Below are positions 7,441-15,670 of a stretch of 49,475 nucleotides of DNA, in pieces. The position numbers and the translations under genes are program-made. Each line of letters begins with the position of its first letter. The stretch's first letter is position 1. This DNA is from Tepidanaerobacteraceae bacterium (GTDB lineage Bacteria > Bacillota > Thermosediminibacteria > Thermosediminibacterales > Thermosediminibacteraceae): positions 1 to 49,475 of the forward strand of contig JASUSP010000003.1 in assembly GCA_030446005.1 (NCBI GenBank). The letters run 5' to 3'. The notes beneath the pieces are model-generated. The model had not been told where the DNA came from and ran no database searches. It saw only the letters and a list, made by a program, of their open reading frames with translations.

Positions 7441-7833
7441 ATGTACAGCGAAAAGGTGATGGAACATTTTACGAATCCCAGAAATGTGGGAGAAATCCCG
7501 GATGCGGATGGAATCGGAGAAGTTGGAAACCCGGTTTGCGGCGATCTAATGAAGATATATATAAAAGTTAAAGACAACGTGATCGAAGACATTAAATTTA
7601 AGACTTTCGGATGCGGAGCCGCCATAGCCACCAGCAGCATGGTTACCGAAATGGTAAAGGGAAAGACTATAGATGAAGCTTTAAAGGTCACGAACAAAGC
7701 GGTGGCCGATGCTTTGGGCGGATTACCCCCGGTGAAGATGCATTGCTCAAACCTCGCTGCCGATGCCCTGCACGCTGCCATAGAAGATTACAAGAGAAAA
7801 AAGGAGAGGAAAGATGTCGCTGAACAAAAATAG
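7441..7833 (+). CDS. iscU: Fe-S cluster assembly scaffold IscU/NifU
   Basis: This 130-residue scaffold assembles Fe-S clusters with sulfur from IscS. The three ligand cysteines are C33 (NPVCGD, with the conserved D35), C58 (FGCGAA) and C102 (HCSNLA). It carries only the N-terminal NifU domain. The C-terminal domain is encoded separately at 5389-5613, and the central ferredoxin-like part of classical NifU is absent. The last 20 bases overlap mnmA. Confidence 0.95.
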   Translation: MYSEKVMEHFTNPRNVGEIPDADGIGEVGNPVCGDLMKIYIKVKDNVIEDIKFKTFGCGAAIATSSMVTEMVKGKTIDEALKVTNKAVADALGGLPPVKMHCSNLAADALHAAIEDYKRKKERKDVAEQK

Positions 7834-8908
7834 AGTAGTCGTTGCCATGAGCGGTGGAGTGGATAGCTCTACCTGTGCTTATTTATTGAAGGAACAAGGC
7901 TACGAAGTGATAGGTATCACGATGCAAATCTGGCAGGACCCTTCCGAAGAATATGTATATCGCGAAGGGGGCTGTTGTTCCATCGGCGCCGTATATGATG
8001 CGCGTAAAGTGGCTGAAAAGCTAAAAATTCCTTATTACGTGCTGAATTTCAAGGAGTTATTCAGCGAAAAGGTAATTGACTACTTTGTGGACGAATACCT
8101 GGTAGGAAGGACTCCAAATCCCTGCATAGCTTGCAATAAATACATCAAGTTCGAAGCCCTTTTAAAAAAAGCAATGGAAATCGATGCGTTTTATCTCGCC
8201 ACAGGCCACTACGCCAGAATAGAATATGATTACGAATCCGGCAGGTACCTTTTAAAAAAGGGAAGGGATAAAACCAAGGACCAATCTTATGCCCTTTACA
8301 ACCTGACGCAGGAACAGCTTGAACATCTACTGCTGCCTTTAGGAGAATTCACAAAGAGTCAGATTAGACAAATCGCCCGCAATGCCGGTTTGCCCGTGGC
8401 AGAAAAACCCGACAGCCAGGAAATCTGCTTTGTTAACACGAATTACAAAGATTTCCTTAAAGAAAAGGCCTTTGAACGTATAAAGCCGGGACCAATTTTG
8501 GATACAAGCGGAAAGGTTTTGGGCCAGCATGATGGAATTGCCTTTTACACCATCGGTCAGAGGCGGGGATTAGGTATTTCCGCGGGAAGACCGCTTTACG
8601 TAGTCGACATCGACCCGGAAAAAAATGCAATAATAGTGGGTGAGGAAAAGGACCTATTTACCAAAGAATTTCAAGCGGAAAAAATCAACTGGATAGCTTT
8701 CGATTCGCTAACTCAAAAAATGAGGGCTTACGCAAAAATACGTTACAACTTCGAAGAAAAACCGGCCGAAATCCATCCTTTAGACTCCGGCAACGTAAAG
8801 GTTGTTTTCGACGAACCGCAAAAATCGGTAACGCCCGGACAGTCGGTGGTTTTTTATGACGGTGATTTGGTCTTAGGCGGTGGAATAATAGCTAAAAAGG
8901 GAGAATAA
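7814..8908 (+). CDS. mnmA: tRNA-specific 2-thiouridylase MnmA
   Basis: The enzyme adenylates and thiolates U34 of Glu, Gln and Lys tRNAs using persulfide sulfur that starts at IscS. The PP-loop SGGVDS is at 13-18. The catalytic cysteine C104 lies in NPCIACNKYIKF, the partner cysteine C205 in SQEICFV, and KDQSYALY near 155 is the conserved central motif. The length (364) is typical. The ATG has the ribosome-binding site AAGGAGAGG and overlaps iscU by 20 bases. Placement in the isc operon ties tRNA thiolation to sulfur supply. Confidence 0.96.
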   Translation: MSLNKNRVVVAMSGGVDSSTCAYLLKEQGYEVIGITMQIWQDPSEEYVYREGGCCSIGAVYDARKVAEKLKIPYYVLNFKELFSEKVIDYFVDEYLVGRTPNPCIACNKYIKFEALLKKAMEIDAFYLATGHYARIEYDYESGRYLLKKGRDKTKDQSYALYNLTQEQLEHLLLPLGEFTKSQIRQIARNAGLPVAEKPDSQEICFVNTNYKDFLKEKAFERIKPGPILDTSGKVLGQHDGIAFYTIGQRRGLGISAGRPLYVVDIDPEKNAIIVGEEKDLFTKEFQAEKINWIAFDSLTQKMRAYAKIRYNFEEKPAEIHPLDSGNVKVVFDEPQKSVTPGQSVVFYDGDLVLGGGIIAKKGE

Positions 8909-8917
8909 TGGCAAAAG

Positions 8918-9190
8918 CTAAATTTTTACGTCAATATGATTGCTGCTTTTTTTAAAGGGTTTTTCCCTTTTTTTATTTTTTTCATCCTTGCCTTTTTCTT
9001 TTTCTGAAGTCACCCCAATTTTTTCCGATTTAGAAGACGAATTTACTTTGCGCTTTTCTATCTCCTGTTGTTTTTGAAACTGCACACCCAGCATGGTTTG
9101 AATCGTTTTGCCGGATTCCTGCAGATTCTGATGTTCTTTTGCCACTTCCAAAGTCTTCGGAATAATTACCTGCATGTCAACGGGCCGCAA
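8918..9190 (-). CDS. Small conserved-looking protein at the end of the fla/che operon, function unknown
   Basis: I do not recognise a named family. The product (90 residues from the TTG at 9190) is hydrophilic, with no membrane segment or signal peptide. It opens with RPVDMQVIIPKTLEVAKEHQ, continues as a predicted helix rich in Q, E and K, then a K/E/S-rich low-complexity tail, and ends HIDVKI. GAAGG lies eight bases before the TTG, while the GTG at 9199 would abut it. The frame at 9199 overlaps the fapA stop by four bases, so translation is coupled. I have an impression that similar small proteins follow fapA in other clostridia, but cannot confirm it. It is the last gene of the operon and converges on mnmA nine bases away. 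Confidence 0.7.
   Translation of the reverse strand: MRPVDMQVIIPKTLEVAKEHQNLQESGKTIQTMLGVQFQKQQEIEKRKVNSSSKSEKIGVTSEKEKGKDEKNKKREKPFKKSSNHIDVKI
8954..8982 (+). terminator. Intrinsic terminator of the isc-mnmA operon, inside the convergent gene
   Basis: AAAGGG (8954-8959), a five-T loop and CCCTTT (8965-8970) form a short hairpin followed by TTTTATTTTTTT. It lies 46 bases past the mnmA stop and within the coding end of the convergent small gene, where it doubles as codons for lysine and phenylalanine. Confidence 0.65.
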
Positions 9191-9195
9191 GACCT

Positions 9196-10659
9196 TCACC
9201 TTCTTTCATACGGTCTTGACTTTATCTGACCTTCGTGATTGTAAAAGGTTACGTGTTCAAATCTATCCTTTAACCTCATGCTTGCATTGCCTATCACTAT
9301 GTTAACGCCCGGAAAAACCGTATCGCAGGCAGAAATCTTGGCACGAGCCATAGTCTCAATTAACAGCGTTAACCTCTCTTTTTCCTCTTCTAAAGCTTTC
9401 TTTTTTTCCAATAGTTCAGCTTCCGACTCCTTAAGCCTTTTTATCAAATTGGTTCTTTCTGGGGCTTCTATTCCTTTATTTGCCTGCTTTGCCATAATGT
9501 CCAAAGCAGTTTTGATTTTGACCAAATTGCTTTCCACACTTTCAAGTTCCTGGTTTATTTCGTATATTTTTCTTTTGTATCCGGGATTTACCCCTGCCTC
9601 CACTATAGTTACGGTCGCCATCGGCGAACCTATCACTTTTGCATTTATCTCCTTGCCTGCCCTTGCGCTGCCGCCCACCAAAAGGCCTTTTTTTCCTTTT
9701 ACTTCTATTTTGTTTCCTGCCGAAACTAAGCTGTGCATTATCGCTTCATTTACGATTATATTTTTTCCTGCTTCCAAGGTGCTGTTTTCTACAAACTTTG
9801 CAATAATATCCACGGCGGCTTTGACCATACCTTTTCCCATGCCTCGTATACCCCGTTTTAAAAAAACCTTTCCGCCTGATATGAGCTCGGCCGCTTCCAC
9901 ATAACCTTCTACTTCTATATCTCCTTCCGCTTTAATTTTGTATCCGCTCTTTATATTTCCGTAAACTTTTACGCTTCCAACAAAATCTATATCCCCTGTT
10001 GACGGCCCTACATCCCCCTTTATCTCCATTACGGGAAGCACGCTTATCCTGTCTTCGCCAATTACCGGATGTCCATCGATGGTTGAATATAAAAATTTCC
10101 CGTCATCCGATAATACAACATTTTTCCCCTGCCGCAGCCTAACTGGTTTGCCGTCCTTTGCCGGTAATACCTTCCCGGTCACCGTCTTTCCCGGGGACCC
10201 CTTTTCAGGAGGAATTATCTCGGCCAACAATTGCCCTTTTTCAACGTTGGTAATAAATCCAAGGTCGTGAAAATCTACCCTTCCATCTTCAGTGATTTTA
10301 GGTTTTAATTCCTTATTAATTTCTACGCGATATACAATTTCCCCATCCTTACCTTCTTTCGGCTCAATTCCCCTTGCTATTTCGACGGGAGTATTGTAGA
10401 TACCCTTTTTCAGCATTTCATTTATCTTGTCCGTATCTATTCCGAACACAACTCCACTTTTATTCAGCTCTTTTAAAACATCATCGAGGCTGAGGTTTGT
10501 TCTACCCCCGGAAGATGAAATTAAAGTAAGGGTTGCACTCATTTCATTTTCGGAAATCTCAACATGCATAAAAGGAGCCTGTTCGGGTCGGCTCACATTT
10601 TTTTGATAATTCACATCTGATAGATAATAACTGTTCTCGCCTGATTTGTTTTTTTCCAT
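9196..10659 (-). CDS. fapA: FapA family (DUF342) protein
   Basis: This 487-residue protein belongs to the FapA/DUF342 family, named for flagellar assembly protein A and linked to motility and polarity in other bacteria, with an uncharacterised mechanism. The central part (about 150-340) is a repetitive beta-helix-like region with many glycines (GDVGPSTGDIDFVGSV, GDIEVEGYVEAAELISGG, GNIIVNEAIMHS pattern). It is followed by a coiled coil (about 360-430) and a small C-terminal domain. The frame opens with GTG at 10668, but that codon lies in the ribosome-binding site AGGGGGTG, so the ATG at 10659 is preferred. It follows sigD directly. Confidence 0.88.
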   Translation of the reverse strand: MEKNKSGENSYYLSDVNYQKNVSRPEQAPFMHVEISENEMSATLTLISSSGGRTNLSLDDVLKELNKSGVVFGIDTDKINEMLKKGIYNTPVEIARGIEPKEGKDGEIVYRVEINKELKPKITEDGRVDFHDLGFITNVEKGQLLAEIIPPEKGSPGKTVTGKVLPAKDGKPVRLRQGKNVVLSDDGKFLYSTIDGHPVIGEDRISVLPVMEIKGDVGPSTGDIDFVGSVKVYGNIKSGYKIKAEGDIEVEGYVEAAELISGGKVFLKRGIRGMGKGMVKAAVDIIAKFVENSTLEAGKNIIVNEAIMHSLVSAGNKIEVKGKKGLLVGGSARAGKEINAKVIGSPMATVTIVEAGVNPGYKRKIYEINQELESVESNLVKIKTALDIMAKQANKGIEAPERTNLIKRLKESEAELLEKKKALEEEKERLTLLIETMARAKISACDTVFPGVNIVIGNASMRLKDRFEHVTFYNHEGQIKSRPYERR

Positions 10660-10671
10660 TAATTTCACCCC

Positions 10672-11412
10672 CTAATTTCTAAAATAGGCTTTCTTCCTGC
10701 TCAGGCTTCCCCTCAATCTCAATATAGCTTTTGTATGAAGCTGGGATACCCGCGCCGGCGAAAGATCCAGAACCGCCGAGATTTCTTTTAAGTTCAATCC
10801 CTCGTAGTAGTAAAGAGCGATTACGAGTTTTTCTTTATCCGGCAGTTTTTCTATCGCTTCCCCCAATAATTTTTTCAATTCCTCTTTTTCCACATAACGC
10901 TCCGGTCTTTCATCTTCCTCGGCCACTACTGAGAGAACTTCTTCAAGGGAAACTAAATTCGTTGCGGCCAATTCCTTATAAGTCTGTTGAAGTTCATCCA
11001 TAGTGATATTCAATTTTCTGCAGATGTCCTCATCCTTGACGTTTCCCTCTAATTCTTGTTCTAACTCGGAATAAGCCTGTTGCAAAATCTTCGCTTTTTC
11101 CATAGCCTTTTGGGGTATCCAATTCAACCTTCTCAGCTCATCGAGCATAGCTCCTTTAATTCTCATATAAGCAAACGTTTCAAACTTTACTCCCTTTTCT
11201 ACATCGTATCGGTCAATGGCTTGCAGCAGGCCTATTACTCCAACGCTTACAAGGTCATCGTAGTCCACCGATGGCGGCAAATTTATGGCCAGCCGGGCTG
11301 CTATATGTTTTACCAGAGGGATGTATGTCTTTACAAGCTTCTCTTTAAGAGTCGAGTCGCCTTTTGTCTTATATTCAATCAATAGATTTTCCGCCCTGAC
11401 TGCCTCCCGCAC
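10672..11412 (-). CDS. sigD: Flagellar/motility RNA polymerase sigma factor (FliA/SigD/WhiG family)
   Basis: This 246-residue sigma-70 factor should direct late flagellar and chemotaxis genes such as flagellin. Region 2 (about 25-95) contains DYDDLVSVGVIGLLQAIDRY and FETFAYMRIKGAMLDELR, the FliA/WhiG signature, followed by WIPQKAMEKA in region 3. Region 4 (about 185-240) has LNLKEISAVLDLSPARVSQL as the -35-binding helix-turn-helix. Its anti-sigma factor FlgM is not in the window. It sits at the operon's far end, as in Bacillus subtilis, where distance from the promoter makes its level limiting. The start is GTG. Confidence 0.93.
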   Translation of the reverse strand: MREAVRAENLLIEYKTKGDSTLKEKLVKTYIPLVKHIAARLAINLPPSVDYDDLVSVGVIGLLQAIDRYDVEKGVKFETFAYMRIKGAMLDELRRLNWIPQKAMEKAKILQQAYSELEQELEGNVKDEDICRKLNITMDELQQTYKELAATNLVSLEEVLSVVAEEDERPERYVEKEELKKLLGEAIEKLPDKEKLVIALYYYEGLNLKEISAVLDLSPARVSQLHTKAILRLRGSLSRKKAYFRN

Positions 11413-11429
11413 CCGACCACCTCAAATCA

Positions 11430-11915
11430 TTATAATATTTTTATTCCGTGCCCTATAGTTTTTACGGTCAATTTCCCTGTATCACAGCAAAATTCAATGG
11501 TTCTGCCGTAATTTCCCTCTACATCTTCTGCAATCAAGTCTATATTTAATTCAGATAGTTTCTTTCTTACTGCCTCCACATTTCTCTTTCCTATCATCAT
11601 TACGCTGTTTTCGGATTTTAACTGGAACATCTGTGCTCCTCCGGCTATTTTTGCCACGAGTTTTTTGGTGTTCGCTCCTTTATTCCTCATTTCTAATATA
11701 AGCAAATCTATAGCCGTATCTGCAAACTTGCCGGGATTAAAGTCACTTTTGCCGGTCAAACTGCTATCGGGGAGCATGATGTGAGCCAAACCACCGATTT
11801 TCTTCGCACCACAGTATAACGCAACTCCTACGCATGACCCCAGCCCAAAAGACACGAGCAATGCCGGTGCTTTGGCTGTTTTATATTCTCCCATCCCCAC
11901 ACGTATTATCTCCAT
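11430..11915 (-). CDS. cheD: Chemoreceptor glutamine deamidase CheD
   Basis: CheD deamidates glutamines on chemoreceptors and, in Bacillus and Thermotoga, binds CheC and stimulates its phosphatase activity. The catalytic cysteine is C28 in LGSCVGVALY and the histidine is H45 in AHIMLPDS, matching the cysteine-histidine pair of the family. The length of 161 is normal. The start lies 35 bases inside cheC, so the two partners are translationally coupled. Confidence 0.95.
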   Translation of the reverse strand: MEIIRVGMGEYKTAKAPALLVSFGLGSCVGVALYCGAKKIGGLAHIMLPDSSLTGKSDFNPGKFADTAIDLLILEMRNKGANTKKLVAKIAGGAQMFQLKSENSVMMIGKRNVEAVRKKLSELNIDLIAEDVEGNYGRTIEFCCDTGKLTVKTIGHGIKIL

Positions 11916-12519
11916 TAGAAGCCCTCACTCCAATAGTGTTTAAAAGTACTCTAAATGCATTATCATCATCCGGTATAAGAAAAAAGTGAACCTTTATACC
12001 GTCCAAACCTTCTTCAAATTCAGTTTCAAGCAAAAAAGCCGTATCTCCGATGTAACCATAAAGGCTTAAAGGAAAGCTGAGTATGGCACCGGCCATGTCA
12101 ATGGCAAGGCACGGCACCGAAACTCTTAAAGATAACCCCGTAAAATCCGCAAGAGCTGCTACAAAAGCACTGGCAATTATATTTCCCATTTCTTTCAACG
12201 CGGACTCTTCCAAAGCTGTCAAATCCAATTCCGTTTTTTCTTGCCGCAGCATTATCTTTAGCAGATTTAACGTATCGGCCGGCTGCATGATGAATAAAAT
12301 GTTAAAAGCAAGTTCACCTTCGATTCTAAAGAAGATTCCCGTAACCATGTTTTCCGGTCCGCCGACTAATTTTGACACTTCGTCAAAGGGCAAAACCTTG
12401 ACCTCCGGAATTCTCATTTTAACCCTTTTAGACAGAAGCATCGATAAAGCCGTTGCCGCATTTCCCGCACCTATATTGCCTATTTCTTTAAGGGCATCCA
12501 GTTCCATCTCTTTGAACAT
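11881..12519 (-). CDS. cheC: CheY-P phosphatase CheC
   Basis: CheC removes phosphate from CheY-P and is activated by CheD. Both copies of the E-x2-N-x22-P phosphatase signature are intact: E12, N15 and P38 in ALKEIGNIGAGN, and E110, N113 and P136 in ALKEMGNIIASA. The length of 212 agrees with CheC rather than the CheX or FliY forms. It is between cheW and cheD in the operon. Confidence 0.95.
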   Translation of the reverse strand: MFKEMELDALKEIGNIGAGNAATALSMLLSKRVKMRIPEVKVLPFDEVSKLVGGPENMVTGIFFRIEGELAFNILFIMQPADTLNLLKIMLRQEKTELDLTALEESALKEMGNIIASAFVAALADFTGLSLRVSVPCLAIDMAGAILSFPLSLYGYIGDTAFLLETEFEEGLDGIKVHFFLIPDDDNAFRVLLNTIGVRASNGDNTCGDGRI

Positions 12520-12529
12520 ATTTTTTACC

Positions 12530-12982
12530 TCACATTGCGGCCCGTGTCTCTGCCTCGCCGGGCCTCATTATTTTTTCAAGATTAAGTATTATGAGCAACC
12601 TGTCGCCGATTTTGCCTACTCCTTCCAAAAAATCGGAACTTATGTTTCCCGCCACCGATGGAGGTGGTTCAATGGAATCTTGAGGCAACTGGACAACCTC
12701 CGTGGCAGAATCCACTATCATTCCCACAGTCAAATCATCCAGCATGACTATAATGATTCTCGTATCGGCGGTAACTTCGCCTGAAGCAAGGCCGAATCTT
12801 TTCTTCAGGTCTATTACCGGGATGATTTCGCCCCTCAGGTTTATGACTCCTTCCACATAGTCGGGTGCTTTCGGAACCCTAGTTATAGGCATCATTCGCT
12901 CAATCGTATTTACATGCATTATGTCCACAGCGTATTCTTCCTGTCCGAGTTTGAAAACGACGAATTGGCGAATTTCTTCCAT
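12530..12982 (-). CDS. cheW: Chemotaxis coupling protein CheW
   Basis: CheW links chemoreceptors to the CheA kinase in membrane arrays. The 150-residue protein is a single CheW domain with FVVFKLGQEEYAVDIMHV near the start, then ITRVPKAPDYVEGVINLRG and IIPVIDLKKRFGL. GAGGGGGT precedes the ATG. It lies between cheA and cheC. Confidence 0.95.
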   Translation of the reverse strand: MEEIRQFVVFKLGQEEYAVDIMHVNTIERMMPITRVPKAPDYVEGVINLRGEIIPVIDLKKRFGLASGEVTADTRIIIVMLDDLTVGMIVDSATEVVQLPQDSIEPPPSVAGNISSDFLEGVGKIGDRLLIILNLEKIMRPGEAETRAAM

Positions 12983-13001
12983 TCAAATACCCCCTCGTCT
13001 T

Positions 13002-14978
13002 TTATATCAATGCATTTACATCCAAAATAAGGGCAACCTGGCCGTTCCCCAAAATAGTAGCTCCTGCAATGAATTTTATGTTTTTCAAAAAATTTCCCAG
13101 TGATTTTATCACTATTTCTTGCTCTCCCAAAAGGTTATCTACAATCAGCCCTACTTCTTTGTCGCCTTTTTTAACTATTACCACCGTAAAGGTCTCTTCG
13201 CCTGATTCATCGGTTGAAATGTCCAGGATATCGTGCAGCCTTAGTACCGGAACTACATTGCCCCTCAGCAAAATCACTTCGTTATTCTGAACTTTTTTCA
13301 ATTCCTCTTTTTGAAGAATTACTATCTCCTTTATGGAATTTAACGGAATGGCGTATTTTTCTTTCCCCAATTCCACCATTAAGGCCTGTATTATGGCGAG
13401 GGTCAACGGCAACCTTATCAAAAATGTGGTACCTTCATTTTTTCTTGTCTTTATCTCCACCGAACCACCCAGTGATTCGATTTTTGTTTTGACAACATCC
13501 AAGCCTACTCCCCTTCCGGAGATATCGGTGACTTTTTCTTTCGTGCTAAACCCCGATTCAAAAAGAAAATTCAATATTTCATTTTCTTTTAATTTTTTCC
13601 CCTGAGTCTTGTCTACCAGATTTAACTTTTGAGCTTTTTCCAAAACTTTTTCCAAATCTACGCCACATCCGTCATCGGACACTTCTATTACCACGTTATT
13701 ACCGTCGTGGTATGCCTTGAGTTTCAAGGTGCCCTCTTTAGGTTTTCCTTTTTTCACTCTTTCTTCCGGTGTTTCTATGCCGTGGTCCATCGCGTTTCTT
13801 ACAAGGTGTATCAGCGGGTCTCCGATTTCATCGATTATACTCCTGTCAAGTTCGGTTTCCGCTCCTTCTATAATAAGATTAACCTGCTTTTTCAACTCCT
13901 TCGAAAGGTCCCTAACGACCCTGGGAAAACGGTTGAATACGTTCTCTATGGGTACCATTCTCACCTTCATGACCGCATCGTGCAGGCTTGAGGTTATCCT
14001 CGCCAGGTATTCCAGGGCTTCCCGCCTTCTTTGTGCATGTTCGGGAGATTTATCCTGTTCTTCCAGACGGGTTTTTATTATTATTAGTTCGCTGACCAGG
14101 TTCATTAGGTTATCCAGCCGTTCGATGTCTACCCTGAGTGTCTTTGTCGTGTTTTTAACTTTGTTTTTATCATTGATTTTATCGGGTGCAGGTGTACTTT
14201 GCTTTGAAATAGAAGATTCGCTTTCTCCTATTTTATTTATTCCGGCGCTTATCTTTATTTCTTTTACAGTGACGCTTTTTATCTCCGAAACGGAATTTAC
14301 GGCACCCATAATTTCCTTCTCTGACTTTGACGTGACCAAATATATATAAAATTCATTTTCGAATTTCTCATCTTCGATATCCTGAACATGAGGTTTCGTC
14401 TTTATTATTTCACCCAAATTTTCCAGAGCCTTGAATACCAAAAACGCCCTGGCTGACTTTAGCAGGCAGTCATCATTTAATTTAACCAGTATTTCCCATA
14501 TCTTTAAACCTTTTTTTAAAGCTTCTTCCATTATCCGTAGTTCGAACTCATTGAAAGACTCCTCAACTTCGCCAGAAGATTGCTTCGAAGGTAATCCTCT
14601 TTCCCCTTCCAACAACCTTCGCAATTTGTCAATGACAGCGTTGATTTCTACCTGTCCTTCGTTCCCTTCGATGGAAATTTTATCTATCATTTTTTGAATT
14701 AAATCGACGCATTCCAAAAGGACATCCACAACCGAGCCCGTCACAGGAAAATTGCCGCTTCTTATCTCGTGCAGCAGGTTTTCCATCTCATGAGTTAATT
14801 CGGATATTTTGTTAAATCCCATCGTTCCTGCCATACCTTTTAGCGTATGGGCAGACCTGAAAATTTCTTCTACTACTTCGTGGCTGGGGGTCTTTTCCAG
14901 ATTTAACAGATTGCTGTTCAGATTTTCGATGTGTTCCGATGCTTCCTCTAAGAAGACGTTTAAATAACGGCTGTCCAT
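13002..14978 (-). CDS. cheA: Chemotaxis sensor histidine kinase CheA
   Basis: CheA autophosphorylates in response to chemoreceptors and passes phosphate to CheY. The Hpt domain (1-110) has the phosphorylated histidine H44 in SAHTLKGMAG. A CheY-binding P2-like domain covers about 148-242, then a lysine-rich linker. The dimerisation domain follows from about 280. The kinase domain has its N box at HLVRNAMDHG (N395), then SDDGCGVD and SGRGVGLDVV. A CheW-like domain (about 525-658) ends the protein. All parts are intact in 658 residues. The only other chemotaxis genes present are cheW, cheC, cheD and cheY. Confidence 0.96.
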   Translation of the reverse strand: MDSRYLNVFLEEASEHIENLNSNLLNLEKTPSHEVVEEIFRSAHTLKGMAGTMGFNKISELTHEMENLLHEIRSGNFPVTGSVVDVLLECVDLIQKMIDKISIEGNEGQVEINAVIDKLRRLLEGERGLPSKQSSGEVEESFNEFELRIMEEALKKGLKIWEILVKLNDDCLLKSARAFLVFKALENLGEIIKTKPHVQDIEDEKFENEFYIYLVTSKSEKEIMGAVNSVSEIKSVTVKEIKISAGINKIGESESSISKQSTPAPDKINDKNKVKNTTKTLRVDIERLDNLMNLVSELIIIKTRLEEQDKSPEHAQRRREALEYLARITSSLHDAVMKVRMVPIENVFNRFPRVVRDLSKELKKQVNLIIEGAETELDRSIIDEIGDPLIHLVRNAMDHGIETPEERVKKGKPKEGTLKLKAYHDGNNVVIEVSDDGCGVDLEKVLEKAQKLNLVDKTQGKKLKENEILNFLFESGFSTKEKVTDISGRGVGLDVVKTKIESLGGSVEIKTRKNEGTTFLIRLPLTLAIIQALMVELGKEKYAIPLNSIKEIVILQKEELKKVQNNEVILLRGNVVPVLRLHDILDISTDESGEETFTVVIVKKGDKEVGLIVDNLLGEQEIVIKSLGNFLKNIKFIAGATILGNGQVALILDVNALI

Positions 14979-15016
14979 CCCCTTTACCCTCCCATGATGA
15001 ATACTTCTTTGATTTT

Positions 15017-15655
15017 TTAAAGATAGCCTTTTCGTCGCAGCCTTCTTTGTTCTGCCAAAACAAACTTAATTATGTCATCTCTTTGCTGCTCATTTATCTC
15101 CACGAATTGAATTCCTATGTTGTACGGCTGTACACGCCTTAATTGGTCTTTTTCTATCCTAACGACCTTTGCCCTTACATCTACTTCTTTAGAATCAAGG
15201 GGCAATCTTATTTCAATCAAATCACCTTTTTCAAGTTGCTTGCCGAAATAAATCAAAGCTCCACTTGCGCTGAGGTCTATCAGAAAAGCTTTCAACCAAT
15301 TATCCGTATCAAAAGGTCTTATCCTAACCCTTCGCATCACCTGCACCCTAAAATAGTTTCTGCGCTGATTTTTTTCGGGCTGTCCAACCAGCACCACACC
15401 TATGACAGGAATAGGAGCATACCTTTTTTCCACAACTTTCGCCTTGACGTAATAAAAACAGTTGTTCTTCGCATAATAAATTTTGATGATTTCGTCATAT
15501 TCGAGAAAAAAGATTTTCCCTTCGATAAAAGGCATACCTAAAAAAAATCTGTCACCTTCAATATCCTCTACTTTAGTCGGCAATAATATTTTTTGCCGGT
15601 CTCTTTCCACCTCTATCTCTACCCTCATGCCAATTTCCAAAATTAGCTTGCTCAT
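15017..15655 (-). CDS. PilZ-domain protein, YcgR-like flagellar brake
   Basis: This 212-residue protein has an N-terminal YcgR-type domain (about 1-90) and a C-terminal PilZ domain (about 95-205). The c-di-GMP-binding motifs are complete: RRNYFR (98-103) and DLSASG (127-132). YcgR-type proteins bind c-di-GMP and slow the motor by contacting the stator or switch. Its place between flhG and cheA is where Bacillus subtilis carries cheB, so c-di-GMP control is built into the operon here. No diguanylate cyclase or phosphodiesterase lies in the window. Confidence 0.9.
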   Translation of the reverse strand: MSKLILEIGMRVEIEVERDRQKILLPTKVEDIEGDRFFLGMPFIEGKIFFLEYDEIIKIYYAKNNCFYYVKAKVVEKRYAPIPVIGVVLVGQPEKNQRRNYFRVQVMRRVRIRPFDTDNWLKAFLIDLSASGALIYFGKQLEKGDLIEIRLPLDSKEVDVRAKVVRIEKDQLRRVQPYNIGIQFVEINEQQRDDIIKFVLAEQRRLRRKGYL

Positions 15656-15670
15656 ACGTTTCCCCCATCC

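Noticed and set aside
14812-15063. 83-codon frame overlapping the cheA start and PilZ end
   Set aside because: It is a different-frame shadow of two confident genes and has no family features.
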